This document shows positions 15,601 to 26,132 of a stretch of DNA of 64,000 bases, in pieces. Origin of the DNA: Acanthopleura granulata (lineage: Eukaryota; Mollusca; Polyplacophora; Chitonida; Chitonidae); NCBI GenBank assembly GCA_016165875.1, contig JABBOT010000010.1:15525357-15589356 (forward strand). The letters run 5' to 3'. Position 1 is the first letter of the stretch. Each line of letters begins with the position of its first letter. A program made the position numbers and the translations under genes. The notes under the pieces were generated by a model, which saw nothing but the letters and a program-made list of their open reading frames with translations, made no database searches and was not told the origin of the DNA.

Positions 15601-18600
15601 TTTCTTTTAACACCGTGATATTGATCCAGTTTCTGACGTCGCCTTTTCTAAGGGTCTAATCAAGCTAATGATTTTCTACTTTACGTTTCTTTAAAATATA
15701 ATTGTAAACAGAATTGCACGATGGACCAATTTTACAGAATGTGAATATAATACAACGCGTGTATCATTGTCATAGTTCAATAATGAAAATAATTCTTTGT
15801 AGCAGGTCGAGTCCGTACCGCCATAGAGCTATCTGTGGATGAAATATGTAGTATACATATGAGATCGATGGTATTTTCATCATTTCTTTAGATTTTAAAA
15901 TGTTTAATTATACATGTATGATGTTATTACAGAATTGCTTATTTTTTATTGCACAGTTTCATGGAAATGACAAGACAGGCCCCAGGATCAATGAGCTCAT
16001 GCCATCATTTGGTAATCTCTACACTAAACTCGACATATGATTACTGGGACATGCATTCGGTACACATCAAGGTGAAAAATAGGTGATCCATGTCAAAAGA
16101 CAAAGTTGTTGTTTTAACCACGAAGAAAGTGGACCCTAAAAAGATATTTAGTACAATGATCAAACTCAATGAAATTGAAATCCTCGGCAAGTTTTGTTCT
16201 GGGGCTCCAGTTTCCTCATGCTTTAATCGGCGCTTGAAAAGGCCCAAAACTGTATGAAATTCACCAATTGAACAATGTGGCATTTTCAGTTGACTGTAAC
16301 ATTTTCGCTGATTCAAAAATTTATACGATTTTGCCAAATCATATACACCCATGTATTATATATGTCCAAATTAAAAGAAAAAGTAATGTAGGAAAAAAAA
16401 CTTATGATCTATTTATCGTACCCGAAAAGGGGCAAATTTCTCGCCTTATCATACTTCATCCTTTTACTTAAAGGGAACGATAGGGCATGTTCAAAGTTAA
16501 GTTTGTGAGAATTGTTGGACAGTATTATGTTTGTTTCGGTAAATTATTTTTTCTAACAGCTACTTGACATTTAAACAGCGCTCAGTCGGCTAACGTGAAC
16601 CGCGGCGATTATATATGAGCCGTGACCTAATTGTTCCAAGCGCGGAAGACTAGTCACCTGAGACTGTAGTAAGCCCCTAGGATTGTGGTTGAAACTTAAG
16701 TATATATCTAAATATATATCATGAAAAGATCAAGAAACCTACATCCACCACAACACAATAGCTTGGAAATACTTTGCAGTGTTGTTCAGAGGTTCGTGTT
16801 ATAGTTAAAATATATAACATTCAAACATTTTCCTGTTCTTGTGTTATTACATGTTACATTGTCAGTCAACTCGGAAGATTAACGCCACAGCTTATAAACA
16901 GCTGATATCTCCTAGTTCTCAGATTGATCAGTCTCTCATAAGCTTTAAAGCATTGGCGCCTCCACATTCTCAGTCGACAACAAAATACTTCACACTTCAA
17001 AAGAAGATAATTCAGCCACGGGTTCATACAAATTGAAACAGGTTTTTGCATTCAAAAGAGAATTTTGTAAGCTTTGGAATGAACAGTGCTTCAGTCATGA
17101 GCTGCCTTTTACTTTAATATTAACTAACTATTACTTCAAAATCCAAAAGAATGGATGACATTTTAGTAAGTCCCAGAAAAACACGTCAATTTCTGTAAGC
17201 GGAATGGGCTTCTGATGACCTACTTAATCACCTAACACGCAGGCCTATGTGACATAAGCTTTGATAGGTCGCGGGCGGTACCGTCCTCGTCCCCTCTTTC
17301 CCTCGTCCCGCGCGCTTTGCACCGTCCTCGTGTCGCTGGTCTCGAGATGTCCTCATCCGGCTTCCATAAATAAAGCTGCACGGACTGTTGGAAATTCTAA
17401 TTTTCCTTTTTTTTTTTCACCATAGATCATGGTAAAGTATTCCCGAAATGAATTGCAAATTTTTTGTATGAAAGTACTCTGTATTGTAAGTACACTTCAA
17501 TATGTGTTATACAGAGGCCCCCTAGACCCAGTGGTCTCGCATGTCCCGGATCAGACCATTGATTAGTTACTAGCCCTAAGGCCGTGTGTTCAAATCTTGG
17601 CTTCGTTATTCTTTTATGAACTCCTCCAGTCACAAGCCATTCATCGCCGTACATGTATTGGTGAAACATTATTTAATGCGCGATAAAATGTCAACCAGCA
17701 TCAGAAAAGACAAAAAAGTACATGTACAGCCAAAGTGACAGTAAATTTACTCCAAAATAAAATCACGTATTAGGACAGGAATAAAAAGGATAAAAAAACA
17801 CGGTACTTTATTGCCGACATACGTGGTAGCCATATATCAAATCTCAGTCTGAATATGTCTATAGGCCATGAAACCATTATAAACCATTTCAGAGAAACCG
17901 GAAACACAGTGTCGCTCCAATCGTACCTCCAGTCTGTATCACAGAAGAGCTAACCTGAGATCAGTCGACATCAAAGCGGAAACGTGCGTTCTCCCGATAT
18001 GGAAAGAACTCACGCCCAACGCACTTTAATAACATTAAAAATTAATAACATGCTAGCGCTTTTGATTTTCTCGATGTACCCGTCTGTGAGGACTTCGAAA
18101 TGTGATATCTCGTTTTAAAGGCCTGGTCTCTCCTTTTCTTTTGATACCTTAAATCAGTCAGTTAGCAAAAATCGCCAATGTTTTAGGGTGGCTACAGTTC
18201 GATGATCAGTACCTCTCTAGTGGATTTCAAGGAGCGACTTGGGGAAGATTACGACTTGTTAGCTCGGGCCATTGCTGCGAAGAGTGTCGGGGTCATGCTA
18301 GGTGCTATCATCGCCGGCTGTTTGAATGACAGATTTACCAAACATGGCGACCTCATCATGGCGGGTACGCTGTTCATGGCTTCAGTTTCCGTGGCCACCA
18401 AGCCCTGGGTGACCTCAATCGTGCCACTGGGCGTGTTGTACACAGCGGAAGGAATCGCACACGGTGGCATGAGTGCAGGTAAAGACGTTATTTTGGGCTA
18501 AGTAAAGGACATATTTGTGCTCAAGGTTATTGCAAATTAGCATACAGGACAGAAAAACGGTAAGAAGCCATGTGCTGAACTGCTTTATGAGGGAAATGTG

Positions 18601-21338
18601 TTGCAGATCTTTGGATCACTATAGTTGGCGCTGATTGTACAGGATGTGTCATCTTAAGAACGTCTATACATTTCTGACGTTATCTTATGTGGTTTTCGAT
18701 TCCTTCAGCTGTATACCATTTGTCTAACACCGTGTTTTCTATTTCTTTATATTCAAATTAGTTCATACTTCTTACTCCGCATGCGAAGCTCTTTACGTTG
18801 GTTTTACGTCACTAGCAAAGTTGGTACATAAATCTTGAACAACGTAGGGCAGCCGTGACATTCTGTATTCCGTCTATATTCCGTTGTATTCTGTAGTATT
18901 CTGGGGGGGGGGGGGTGATTAGCTTGTATTGCCGTTTTCCGTTCCACTGGGGCGATGCACACCAGACAGGGCTTGAGGTTGTTAGCATTCGGTAAGTTAT
19001 ATTAGTCAGTTACAAAAAAAGGAAAAAAAATGTATGGTGGGGTGTCTAGAATCTATGACATCGAGTTTGGAAGTTAGCCAGAGCCTGGAATGTCTTATTA
19101 TGATGTTTCGTAGGGCTCAGTATAGTAACTTCGTTAAAGCGGTATTCTCATCCCGTGCACTTTTATTTATTGAGTTGTACAGTGGCATTCTGATTGTGTA
19201 TACTTTTCTTTCTTCAGCTGTTTAGCAGACTTCTTAGACCTAGTCGAATAATCACATGGCCTCTCCACTGCACTACAACGCCGTGGGGAGGTCCCACTGA
19301 ACACTCAAGGCGAACATTCGGCCACCTACCCTCCGGTTTTCAATCGACCAGTTCTGCTCTGCTTTTGTCATGCATTTTTCTCCTTAGGTTGCATCCGCCA
19401 CAATTTCCGACCCTTAAAACCTACTGTAAAGTCATAATAAAACTCGAGCAAATTCTATCCCTCTCGGTACACACCAAAGTTTGACATGTTTATGAGGCTA
19501 AGCATCCCGATTTAGAGTTCGTTAAATTTTATTCTAGAAACTTATGCCCAGGTTCGCGTCATCAAACATGGGGCATTCGTACAATACCTAGGTCTAGACG
19601 GAGTTAGCTCGAGTTTATTATAACTTAAAAGTGGGCGTTAGGGGTCGGAAATTGTAGCGGATGCAAAACGACTGACCTAATGAGAAAAATCCAACATAGA
19701 AGTAAAGGTAAACTCGTCGGGTGAAAGCCGGACGGTAGGTGGTCGAGTTTCCGCCATTAGCTTATTGGAGGGACATGTGATTACTTGGATACTTACACCA
19801 TGACTTTACATTCTTCCAGTTCTATGCAGCAATCTTCTAATAATAGTTCAGTTAATTTCTTCGGTTGTATCATGGTATTTTCATACCGTGACATGTCATT
19901 CCAGCAGTTGTGTAACCGTACTCTGGTACTGCTCTTTTCCATTCCTTCAGTGGTATAGTAGTATTCTCATACCGAGACTATCCATTCCTGCAGTTCTCCT
20001 GCAATGTACTTTTCCATTCTTCATTTTCTATTCTTCATTCTTATATGTAGCAAATTTCGGACATTTTCTATTACTGTAGCTGTAATGTAGCATTCGCATA
20101 CCGTGACTTTCCATTCCTGCAGTTATGTTCTGGCACTTTACTTTTCCATTTATTTGGTTGTATATGGCACTCTTCCGACAACATATTTCTACTCTTTCAG
20201 TCGTATAATTATATTCTTATACTGTGACTTTCCATTCCTTTGGTTGTATATCAGTATTCTGACACCTTGCTTTCCTCTACCCTCAGTTGGCAACGCAATG
20301 TGCCTTCAGCTATGGCAGGAGAAGGCCAACACGCCAGTGCACGCGTTACATTTCGGTTACGGTCTGGGTTCGGTCATTTCTCCTCAAGTCACCAGGCCGT
20401 TCCTATCCCTGATCTTAAGGAACAGAACGCTGATGAATCCGAATTCAACGGAATTACTGGGTCCCGGAGAAAATAACACCTCCTTTGTAGTTCTCCGACC
20501 GTCTCGTATTGAAATCCCTTACTTTATCATTGGAGGTGGTGTGTTTCTTATGGGATTGGCGTTTGTGGCGTTCCAGTTTCTCTACAGTTCCGGGGAACCT
20601 GGATTACCCGCAAATCTCACTAAAGATTATACCGAGACGACGTTGTCTGAAGTAAAAAGCAAATTTTTCTCGAGATCCGCCAGGCGGCTTGACATTATCA
20701 TCTTGGTCCAGGTCTTTTTCTTTTACTTTTTCCTCTACGGAGGCACCAATCCGGTGAACACCTTCCTCTTCACCTTCGCAGTGGAGAGTGACTTAGGGTT
20801 CACTAAGGACGAGGCAGCCCACCTTGACTCGGCCTATTGGGCGAGCTTCACGGTGGGACGTTTCATTTCGGCCGTCGTCGCGCACTGGGTTTCCGTCAAG
20901 TACATGATCCTGTTTGAAGTCTTCACATCCGCCGGAGTGTTAGCTTTTCTGTCTTTTAAAGCTGTAGATATGAAGACCTTGCTGTGGGTGTTTTCGTGTC
21001 TCTACTCGGCGGCTTCAGCACCCCTGTTCCCATCTGGCACCGCCTGGGCGGACCGTTACATCAAAGTATCCGGTGTTATCATCGCTGTTTTCGATGTTGG
21101 TTTTGGGGTGGCTGGCTTCATATTCCAGTCTTTGGCCGGCCACTTGTTTACGAGGTATAAGCCAAACTCCTTACTGTACTTAAGTCTGGGAAGCGCAGTG
21201 GTGCTATGCATCCTTGTGGTCTCTATGAAGTTCGTGGGTGGTTGCCAAGGTGATCGTCATCAGCGACAAAAAGACCAGGATGAAGAGAACAACAAGATGG
21301 CGGAGTTTACTTCCGTAACCGACAAGGCGGTCTCATAG
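12605..21338 (+). CDS. MFSD4/NaGLT1-type sugar transporter (intact copy)
   Basis: This is a major facilitator transporter of the MFSD4/sodium-dependent glucose transporter 1 type, expected to move sugar or a related solute across the plasma membrane. Exons are 12605-12709, 18187-18478 and 20287-21338, with introns of phase 0 and phase 1, and encode 482 residues. Exon 1 gives TM1 (ending SLVLVWICL). Exon 2 gives AKSVGVMLGAIIAG, then GCLNDRF. Exon 3 opens with VGNAMCLQLW and ALHFGYGLG, the family's signature around TM4. A luminal or extracellular loop follows with sequons NRT, NST and NNTS, and then the C-terminal half, including YWASFTVGR and SGTAWADRYIKVSG. The ATG was chosen because the duplicated copy shares it, whereas upstream in-frame codons differ. 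Intron 1 hosts a 3.13-kb transposon. AATAAA lies at 21391. The substrate is inferred from family only. Confidence 0.88.
12870..13740. other. Copy-1-only segment inside intron 1
   Basis: This part of intron 1 has no partner in copy 2, where a SINE (about 30793-30990) occupies the equivalent interval. It contains short T, C and CA runs near 12925 and 13380. I see no gene or inverted-repeat ends, so it may be an old insertion in copy 1 or a deletion in copy 2. Confidence 0.4.
14236..14415 (+). repeat. Left terminal inverted repeat
   Basis: This is the GC-rich left end of the transposon. It also contains its own perfect 15-base inverted pair: CCGCGACACGAGGAC at 14284-14298 and the reverse complement at 14366-14380, able to form a hairpin. 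Confidence 0.75.
14584..14886 (-). CDS. Unidentified 100-codon frame inside the transposon
   Basis: An open frame of 100 codons lies just inside the left inverted repeat, reading inward-to-outward on the minus strand. Its second half is hydrophilic (WQEANVIEIVSDSASEF). An acceptor-like TTTTTCCAG inside it could make that half an exon. I recognise no transposase or zinc-finger motif. It may be chance, since nothing in the window gives a second copy for comparison. Confidence 0.2.
   Translation of the reverse strand: MKDFCGLYLLVIAYDDVVCKVRPAGYELLHCLYGCSNRDKQYIMLVFPAPWLPTRWMRAVHQPSTPSESVSWQEANVIEIVSDSASEFMRQLDHFDSLKA
17235..17368 (-). repeat. Right terminal inverted repeat
   Basis: This is the reverse complement of the left end over the outer 26 bases with no mismatch seen, then patchy similarity inward (GATAGGTCGC, CACCGTCCTCGTGTCG). 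It lacks the internal hairpin partner found in the left end. Confidence 0.75.
17510..17610 (+). mobile_element. tRNA-like SINE remnant (copy 1)
   Basis: A tRNA-like stretch ends in the B-box-like GTGTTCAAATCTTGG. The partner at about 32250-32330 is shorter and more decayed, so the insertion predates the duplication. It lies in intron 1 of the MFSD4-like gene. It cannot be drawn as a full cloverleaf, so I do not call a tRNA gene. Confidence 0.4.
18660..20286 (+). repeat. Degenerate ~45-bp tandem repeats filling intron 2 (copy 1)
   Basis: Intron 2 of the MFSD4-like gene is largely made of diverged units of about 45 bases. Each has the layout TTCCATTCCTNCAGTTGTAT, then a T/A-rich stretch, then CATACCGTGAC. 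They are clearest from 19800 to 20286. Each unit carries a pyrimidine tract followed by CAG or TTCAG, so it resembles a 3' splice site. The last unit supplies the real acceptor (CCTCTACCCTCAG at 20286). A G-run of 12 lies at 18903-18914. Confidence 0.6.
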
Positions 21339-21390
21339 TGAATTGATTTATTGCCAATTCTAGGCAGTCCAAGGACTCTATGCATAGAGG

Positions 21391-21396
21391 AATAAA
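21391..21396 (+). terminator. Polyadenylation signal of MFSD4-like copy 1
   Basis: AATAAA lies 53 bases after the stop codon. In copy 2 the same position reads AATGAA (36035-36040). Confidence 0.6.
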
Positions 21397-21505
21397 TCGA
21401 GCATATATAATATACATCAGGATTGATGTTTGGGTATACATTTTAAAAAGGGTTTTGGTGGTACATATTATGAATCAACACTTTTGGAGAGAACTTAAAC
21501 CTCTC

Positions 21506-21774
21506 TTGGGGTCTCCGTTTCTTAGTCTGTTAGCGCGCTAGCGCAGCGCAATGACCCAGAAGCCTCCCACTAATGCGGTCACTGTAAGTTCAAGTTCAGC
21601 TCCTGCTGGCTTCCTCTCCAGCCGTACGTGGGAAGGTCTGCCAGCGACCTGCGGATGGCTGTGGGTTTCCCCCGGGCTGTATCCCGTTTCTTCCCACCAT
21701 AATGCTGGCCGCCGTCGTATAAGTGAAATATTCTTGAGTACAGCGTAAAACACCACTCAAATCAAAGGAACAAA
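21506..21774 (+). mobile_element. Full-length tRNA-derived SINE, family 1, with target duplication
   Basis: A tRNA-like head (GTTAGCGCGCTAGCGCAGCG, then GTAAGTTCAAGTTCAGC as B box) is followed by the conserved body (CTTCCTCTCC, CCTGCGGATGGC, CCGCCGTCGTATAAGTGAAA) and the tail GCGTAAAACACC. It is flanked by TAAACCTCTC at 21496-21505 and 21775-21784. Copy 2 (near 36140) lacks it, so it was inserted after the duplication. It lies about 110 bases beyond the polyadenylation signal of the intact transporter gene. Confidence 0.85.
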
Positions 21775-21784
21775 TAAACCTCTC

Positions 21785-24121
21785 ATGAAACCATATAATT
21801 GACCACAATCTCATTATTTACAATATTCAGTGATAGATCACATTCTTACAATGTTAAGAATAAATGCGTAAATTACACTTTAAAACACAAAAGCATGTAT
21901 TATATTTCTCGTGACAAAGGTATGGTAATAATAAGAGTCAATGGAGTAATTTTGGAGAGGATTTTTTCAGCTACAATGAATACCTCATTGAATTTGTAAA
22001 TGGACATGTTAAATTAGTAAATTAATCTGACTTATTAGAAAGGAGGCTAACGGGCTACATGAAAACAAGCATTACTTTGTCTTAAATGTACATGTGGTTA
22101 CACAAACTGAATGGTTATTAAAATCTGCTTCTGGTGCGTATTGACATGGCAGAAAGAAGCCCACTGCAGCCAGTTTCACTAGGCTTCACCACTTATTTGA
22201 TTGGTGTTAAAGGCCGTTCTCGTGATATTTACCGTTGTATTAAGGCGGTGAGATTAATGGGGACAACAAATCGGAGTACCTGAAGGAAAGTACAAATTTC
22301 AACAGGTGCAATGTACTTGACAAACCGCCTAACTTAAAATCCTACCCCAAGCAGTGAGAGCTGGATTTGAACACGCAACCTTATTCGTCAAGGATATTGT
22401 TGTCACAGCAAGTGCTTTAACATTCAGTTTCAGTTTAGTTAGATAGCCATTGGTCTTCAAGTATATCAGAGAGCTACTATATGTACAAAAAGGGGGAGAG
22501 TACTGAAGATTAAAGAGAACAAATATGAAATTTTCCGCAAATCAGGAAGATCAAAATAAGCTATCGTTAACTTTGTACATTTACATTTGTAATATTTATT
22601 TTAAATTCCATTGATTAGTGAGACAGGGCATTGTCAATACGAAACCAATACTATTCGGATTATTATCACAAATAAAAGTATGAAAATAAGTACATCTACA
22701 TATGTAATGGAGTCACATTGCCGCACATCATTTCTTTTTCAGAGAATTCCAACGGTTTTCCAGAATAATATGTCAGCAAAAGGGATTTCAACCGTTATGA
22801 TGACAATTTAAAGACTTAAAATGGAACAAAACACCAATGAAGTATATCATGTATATACTGTTGCTCCATGTTTAACTTGCATTTATATGATGAAACATCT
22901 GAAGACACATATGAACATTTCTGTCGTAACTGAATACATTCATTGGGAGAAGAACCCTAGGGCTTGTCAAAAGTAGTGTCCCTTTTGTTGGCATTCCTTT
23001 TTACAAAGTCAATTCTTCCCAAACAGAAGGTATCTGCTAAGATTAGCGGTTCATAAACGGAAATTGAAGCAATTTTCTCTGAAGATTGATTGTTGACTGG
23101 TGGGATAAATTACACCAAGAGTAGTCCTCATTTTGTGCAAGATTTCTTCACAGGCAGCTAGCGCAGAAAACCATTCCGACTCCTAGAAGACTGGTTCGTA
23201 TTTATCAGAAAACAAAGCACTCAAATCTAAATTTTGTTGCCATTTTGAAAGGCTAGCAATGATACACTGCATGGGTATTGCAAATACCCATTTTTCTATA
23301 TATTTCTATATAATTCCACACTCACCTCGCCCTTCTTGTCTGCTGTCACTTTTTTTTCCGTCATCATACTATGAACATAGTGTTTTGGTTGAACAACGCA
23401 AAGAGTATTGTTTTCATCTACATTAGATAATCATGGTCGTTGCACGTCTATAGTAAGAATAATTTCAACGATACTATATGCTTTTAATTTAATATTCTTA
23501 TTAGTAGTCGACTGAAATATTATACGATAATATTTACAACATGAGCTCTTGTGAGCCCATTAATCACCTGAACAAATAAGTATTTCTGTTTATATCGTAG
23601 ACTTGATATAGAGTGTACATGTATACTGATAAATCTGGTTACCATGGTGACCGCGGTAGTGGGCAAAAGTAAGCTGAGGTACATGGTCAGTTCTGAGACA
23701 ACTGGAGTTGCAGGCCGGCCATGCACTTATTACTTATGTATACAGTTCATGGACACAAGGAAACCGACAAGTTATTAAGAATTTTACCGCGTGTGGCTTT
23801 CAAATAAGCACTAAATATCCCTGGAAGATAAGTGGCCCTCAACTACCGCTAGTCTTGTACTGGTGCCCCGCGAATATTGCAATTGGAACAATCTGCAAAT
23901 TTCTTGTTTCTCTACGAGATTGAACCTTCGTCTCGTGTGTCCTAACGATTAAGGAGCAAGAGTGTTAACTAGGACCAGGAGCCTCTCCCTGTAATACCAG
24001 GTTTATGTGTTTTTGTATGTTGGTAATCTATGGTGATTATTATCTGTGGTCCATATCTGAACGTTAAGAACTAATTGCGGGTATTATAGGCCTACGTGTT
24101 CAGAAGTCGACATTGCAAAGA
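21785..24121. other. Spacer 3' of MFSD4-like gene, copy 1
   Basis: The stretch is homologous to 36140-38540. It contains a strongly decayed SINE in minus orientation (about 22195-22395, shared with copy 2), a nearly unchanged block at about 22805-22990 (compare 37205-37390), and a tRNA-like SINE remnant near 23905-23990. No gene is supported. Confidence 0.5.
22195..22395 (-). mobile_element. Decayed SINE family 1 copy (duplication copy 1)
   Basis: The order GATTGGTGTTAAAGGCCG, TTGTATTAAGGCGG, then GAGCTGGATTTGAACACGC matches the minus orientation of the common SINE with many changes. Its partner is at 36610-36815. Confidence 0.5.
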
Positions 24122-25318
24122 TACCACTGTCGGAGAGGAAAATGATAAACAAATGGCTTGTTTACCTCTCAGACAGCGATTGGCCCTACACAAGGTCGAA
24201 AAAAGAGTCACGAAGACGCTTGACTAAGTTCCATACGTGTATTTGAACAAAATAGACAAATAGTACAACTGACAATAATGTACATAAAAATACAGATAAT
24301 TACACAATTTATAGTTTCTTACTGATCACAGCGTCCAAATCCGGCTGGATTATTTCGGCTTCGACAAGCGAGTCAGTCAACGTAAATACATAATCCACAG
24401 CCCTTGGGAATTTTCGAATCGAAGGATGACGAACAGCAGAAGGCACGGTACGCCGATTATAGTATATATCCAACTCCCCGGGAAGGTGCAAGTTTCCAGC
24501 GCGGACGGGTTGACAATATGATGCCGAGCGGGCTATGTATCTTTCACTCCTTGGGAATATACAGTCACTTTCAGGTTAAACTGGGAAGAAATGTGCGTAA
24601 TCGCACAAAGAAACAACGAGCGATACAAACTCCAAAATAACGTCTCCAACAAAATAGCCACCGACTATGGTATATATCCAACTCCCTATTAAGGTGCAAC
24701 TTTCTTGGGCGGACGGGCCGACAATGGCATCCGCGATGCAAAGCTGACGACGTATGTTTCTCTTCTCGGATATATACACAAAGTCACTTTCAGGGTAAAC
24801 CTTGATGAAAGGTACGTAATCGCACAAAGAAACAATGAGCAATACAAGCTCCACAATAACGTCTCAAGCAAAATAGCAAGTGGCGAAAAACAAGCTCACA
24901 AAGTGCTACGTACAGAAAATCGGAGTATAAAATGATGTATGTCGAATGGCACGAATGCCCATATCTCCAAATCCCAGCACAATCCTCCTAAGGGGACGTC
25001 AGCAAATGTGACTGCTCTCACTTGACCTTAAGTAAAAGACTGCGAGCTTAACAACTTATATTTTTAAACTCAACTGGTATAATTCTAGATGGTTTGTTCG
25101 TAAATATGTTTACAATATTGGTACATCTTTCCAGAATGTACGTTTTATGTACAAATGACACTAAACTGACAAATACAAAAGCCCCGCGAACACGAGACTG
25201 AAATCCAGAATTGGATATAACGTACACAGAGGGAAAAATGTAGGTCAGACAAAGACTCGGTTAGCGAAAACACAAATAAAAAAATATAACACAATATCCA
25301 AAGAACGGGTATCGTAAC
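24122..25318. mobile_element. Dispersed element X, copy 2, inserted after the duplication
   Basis: This aligns with 5218-6140 but is longer, because a segment of about 210-220 bases is tandemly doubled (24440-24655 resembles 24660-24870). The equivalent point in duplication copy 2 (38540) runs straight from CCGACAT to TAAATATTCC with no element, so this is a filled site. A short imperfect target duplication, (G/A)CAAA(G/A), flanks it. I find no convincing terminal repeats and no protein-coding frame shared by the copies. Confidence 0.65.
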
Positions 25319-25440
25319 AAAATAAATATTCCAAAGCGTGATATTTTTCTGATCAAACAAACAACATCCTTAAGGAGTTCTTTAGATTATGTTCGGAATA
25401 TTTTGTGAAAATATGTCCATGATTACTCAGTGATCTTCAG

Positions 25441-26132
25441 CAACATCGATATCGTCTTCAGTAGTGGGGATGGGCTCAAACTCGGCTGTCTGGGCAGACT
25501 TCCTCCTCAACACTTCCACTGCTCTAAGGAAGAAAATCAGAATAAAACAACAAAATATGGAATGAACTTTGTATTGAAAATTCATAAGGCTCTACACCGG
25601 ACACAAAAGCGTTATGTTTACTTCTTTATTATTAATATTTTCTTGATCTCGAGTATGATAAATTTTTGACAATATGGCAGATTATGAGGATGCCTTTACT
25701 GCTACGCTTCTGCCAAAACGTAAAAGAACGTAAAATATAATCTATTTATATATACTTGATTAATGTTTTAAAGAACATTTCAGTTACAAGTTAGGTTTGA
25801 GAAAATACCACATTAATTATACCACATTTACACTGTTAGCCAGAAATGAACTGCCTCAGCTTTCTAAGAGTACATGTTTATAAACTTGCAATAAACAATA
25901 GGTTGTTCGTATTACGCCTGTTTCCTTAACATTAATTCGTTGGACAGACAGGTATATAGATAAGTGCCATACCCTATCATGAGGAATGTCAAAAATATGA
26001 CACACGACATCAGAAAAACAAAACCAAGACTCAGGAGACTGGACACGGTTGAGGCATACACGGAATTGAACAAGGAACTCCCAAATGTGAAACACAGCAT
26101 CTGCATACTACTGATCCCAGCGAACAGAGACC
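25441..26132 (-). pseudogene. Orphan last two exons of SLC46-type transporter
   Basis: Two exon copies match exons 3 and 4 of the complete SLC46-type gene at 38655-42066. The first, 25973-26132, has its acceptor CTACAG and donor intact. It encodes GSLFAGISSMQMLCFTFG and the last transmembrane segment, with one extra codon compared with the parent. The second, about 25441-25537, encodes the tail AVEVLRRKSAQTAEFEPIPT ending DVAEDH and stop. The 5' exons are absent: sequence beyond 26222 comes from the start of the duplication unit. Frame and splice sites are still intact, yet without the first 394 codons it cannot make a transporter. It could still serve as a terminal exon for some other transcript. 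Confidence 0.75.

Larger units (their letters stand above)
14236..17368. mobile_element. 3.13-kb DNA transposon with long inverted repeats, type unassigned
   Basis: The ends are long imperfect inverted repeats. The left end starts TATGGAAGCCGGATGAGGAC and the right end is its reverse complement. Similarity continues inward for roughly 130-180 bases (ACACGAGGACGGTGCAAA, then GCGACCTATCAAAGC). The element is flanked by AATAAA at 14230-14235 and at 17369-17374. The partner duplication copy near 32115 has the uninterrupted site (CCAATACAGC), so this is a real insertion younger than the duplication. The ends are much more GC-rich than the surroundings. The inside has no recognisable transposase; the longest frame (14584-14886, minus) has no domain I know. 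It is probably non-autonomous or decayed. Confidence 0.82.

Noticed and set aside
18060..18130. Short shared ATG frame (about 22 codons) just upstream of MFSD4 exon 2 in both copies
   Set aside because: It has no donor site and ends in a stop. The true exon 1 (12605-12709) has the right phase and transmembrane segment.
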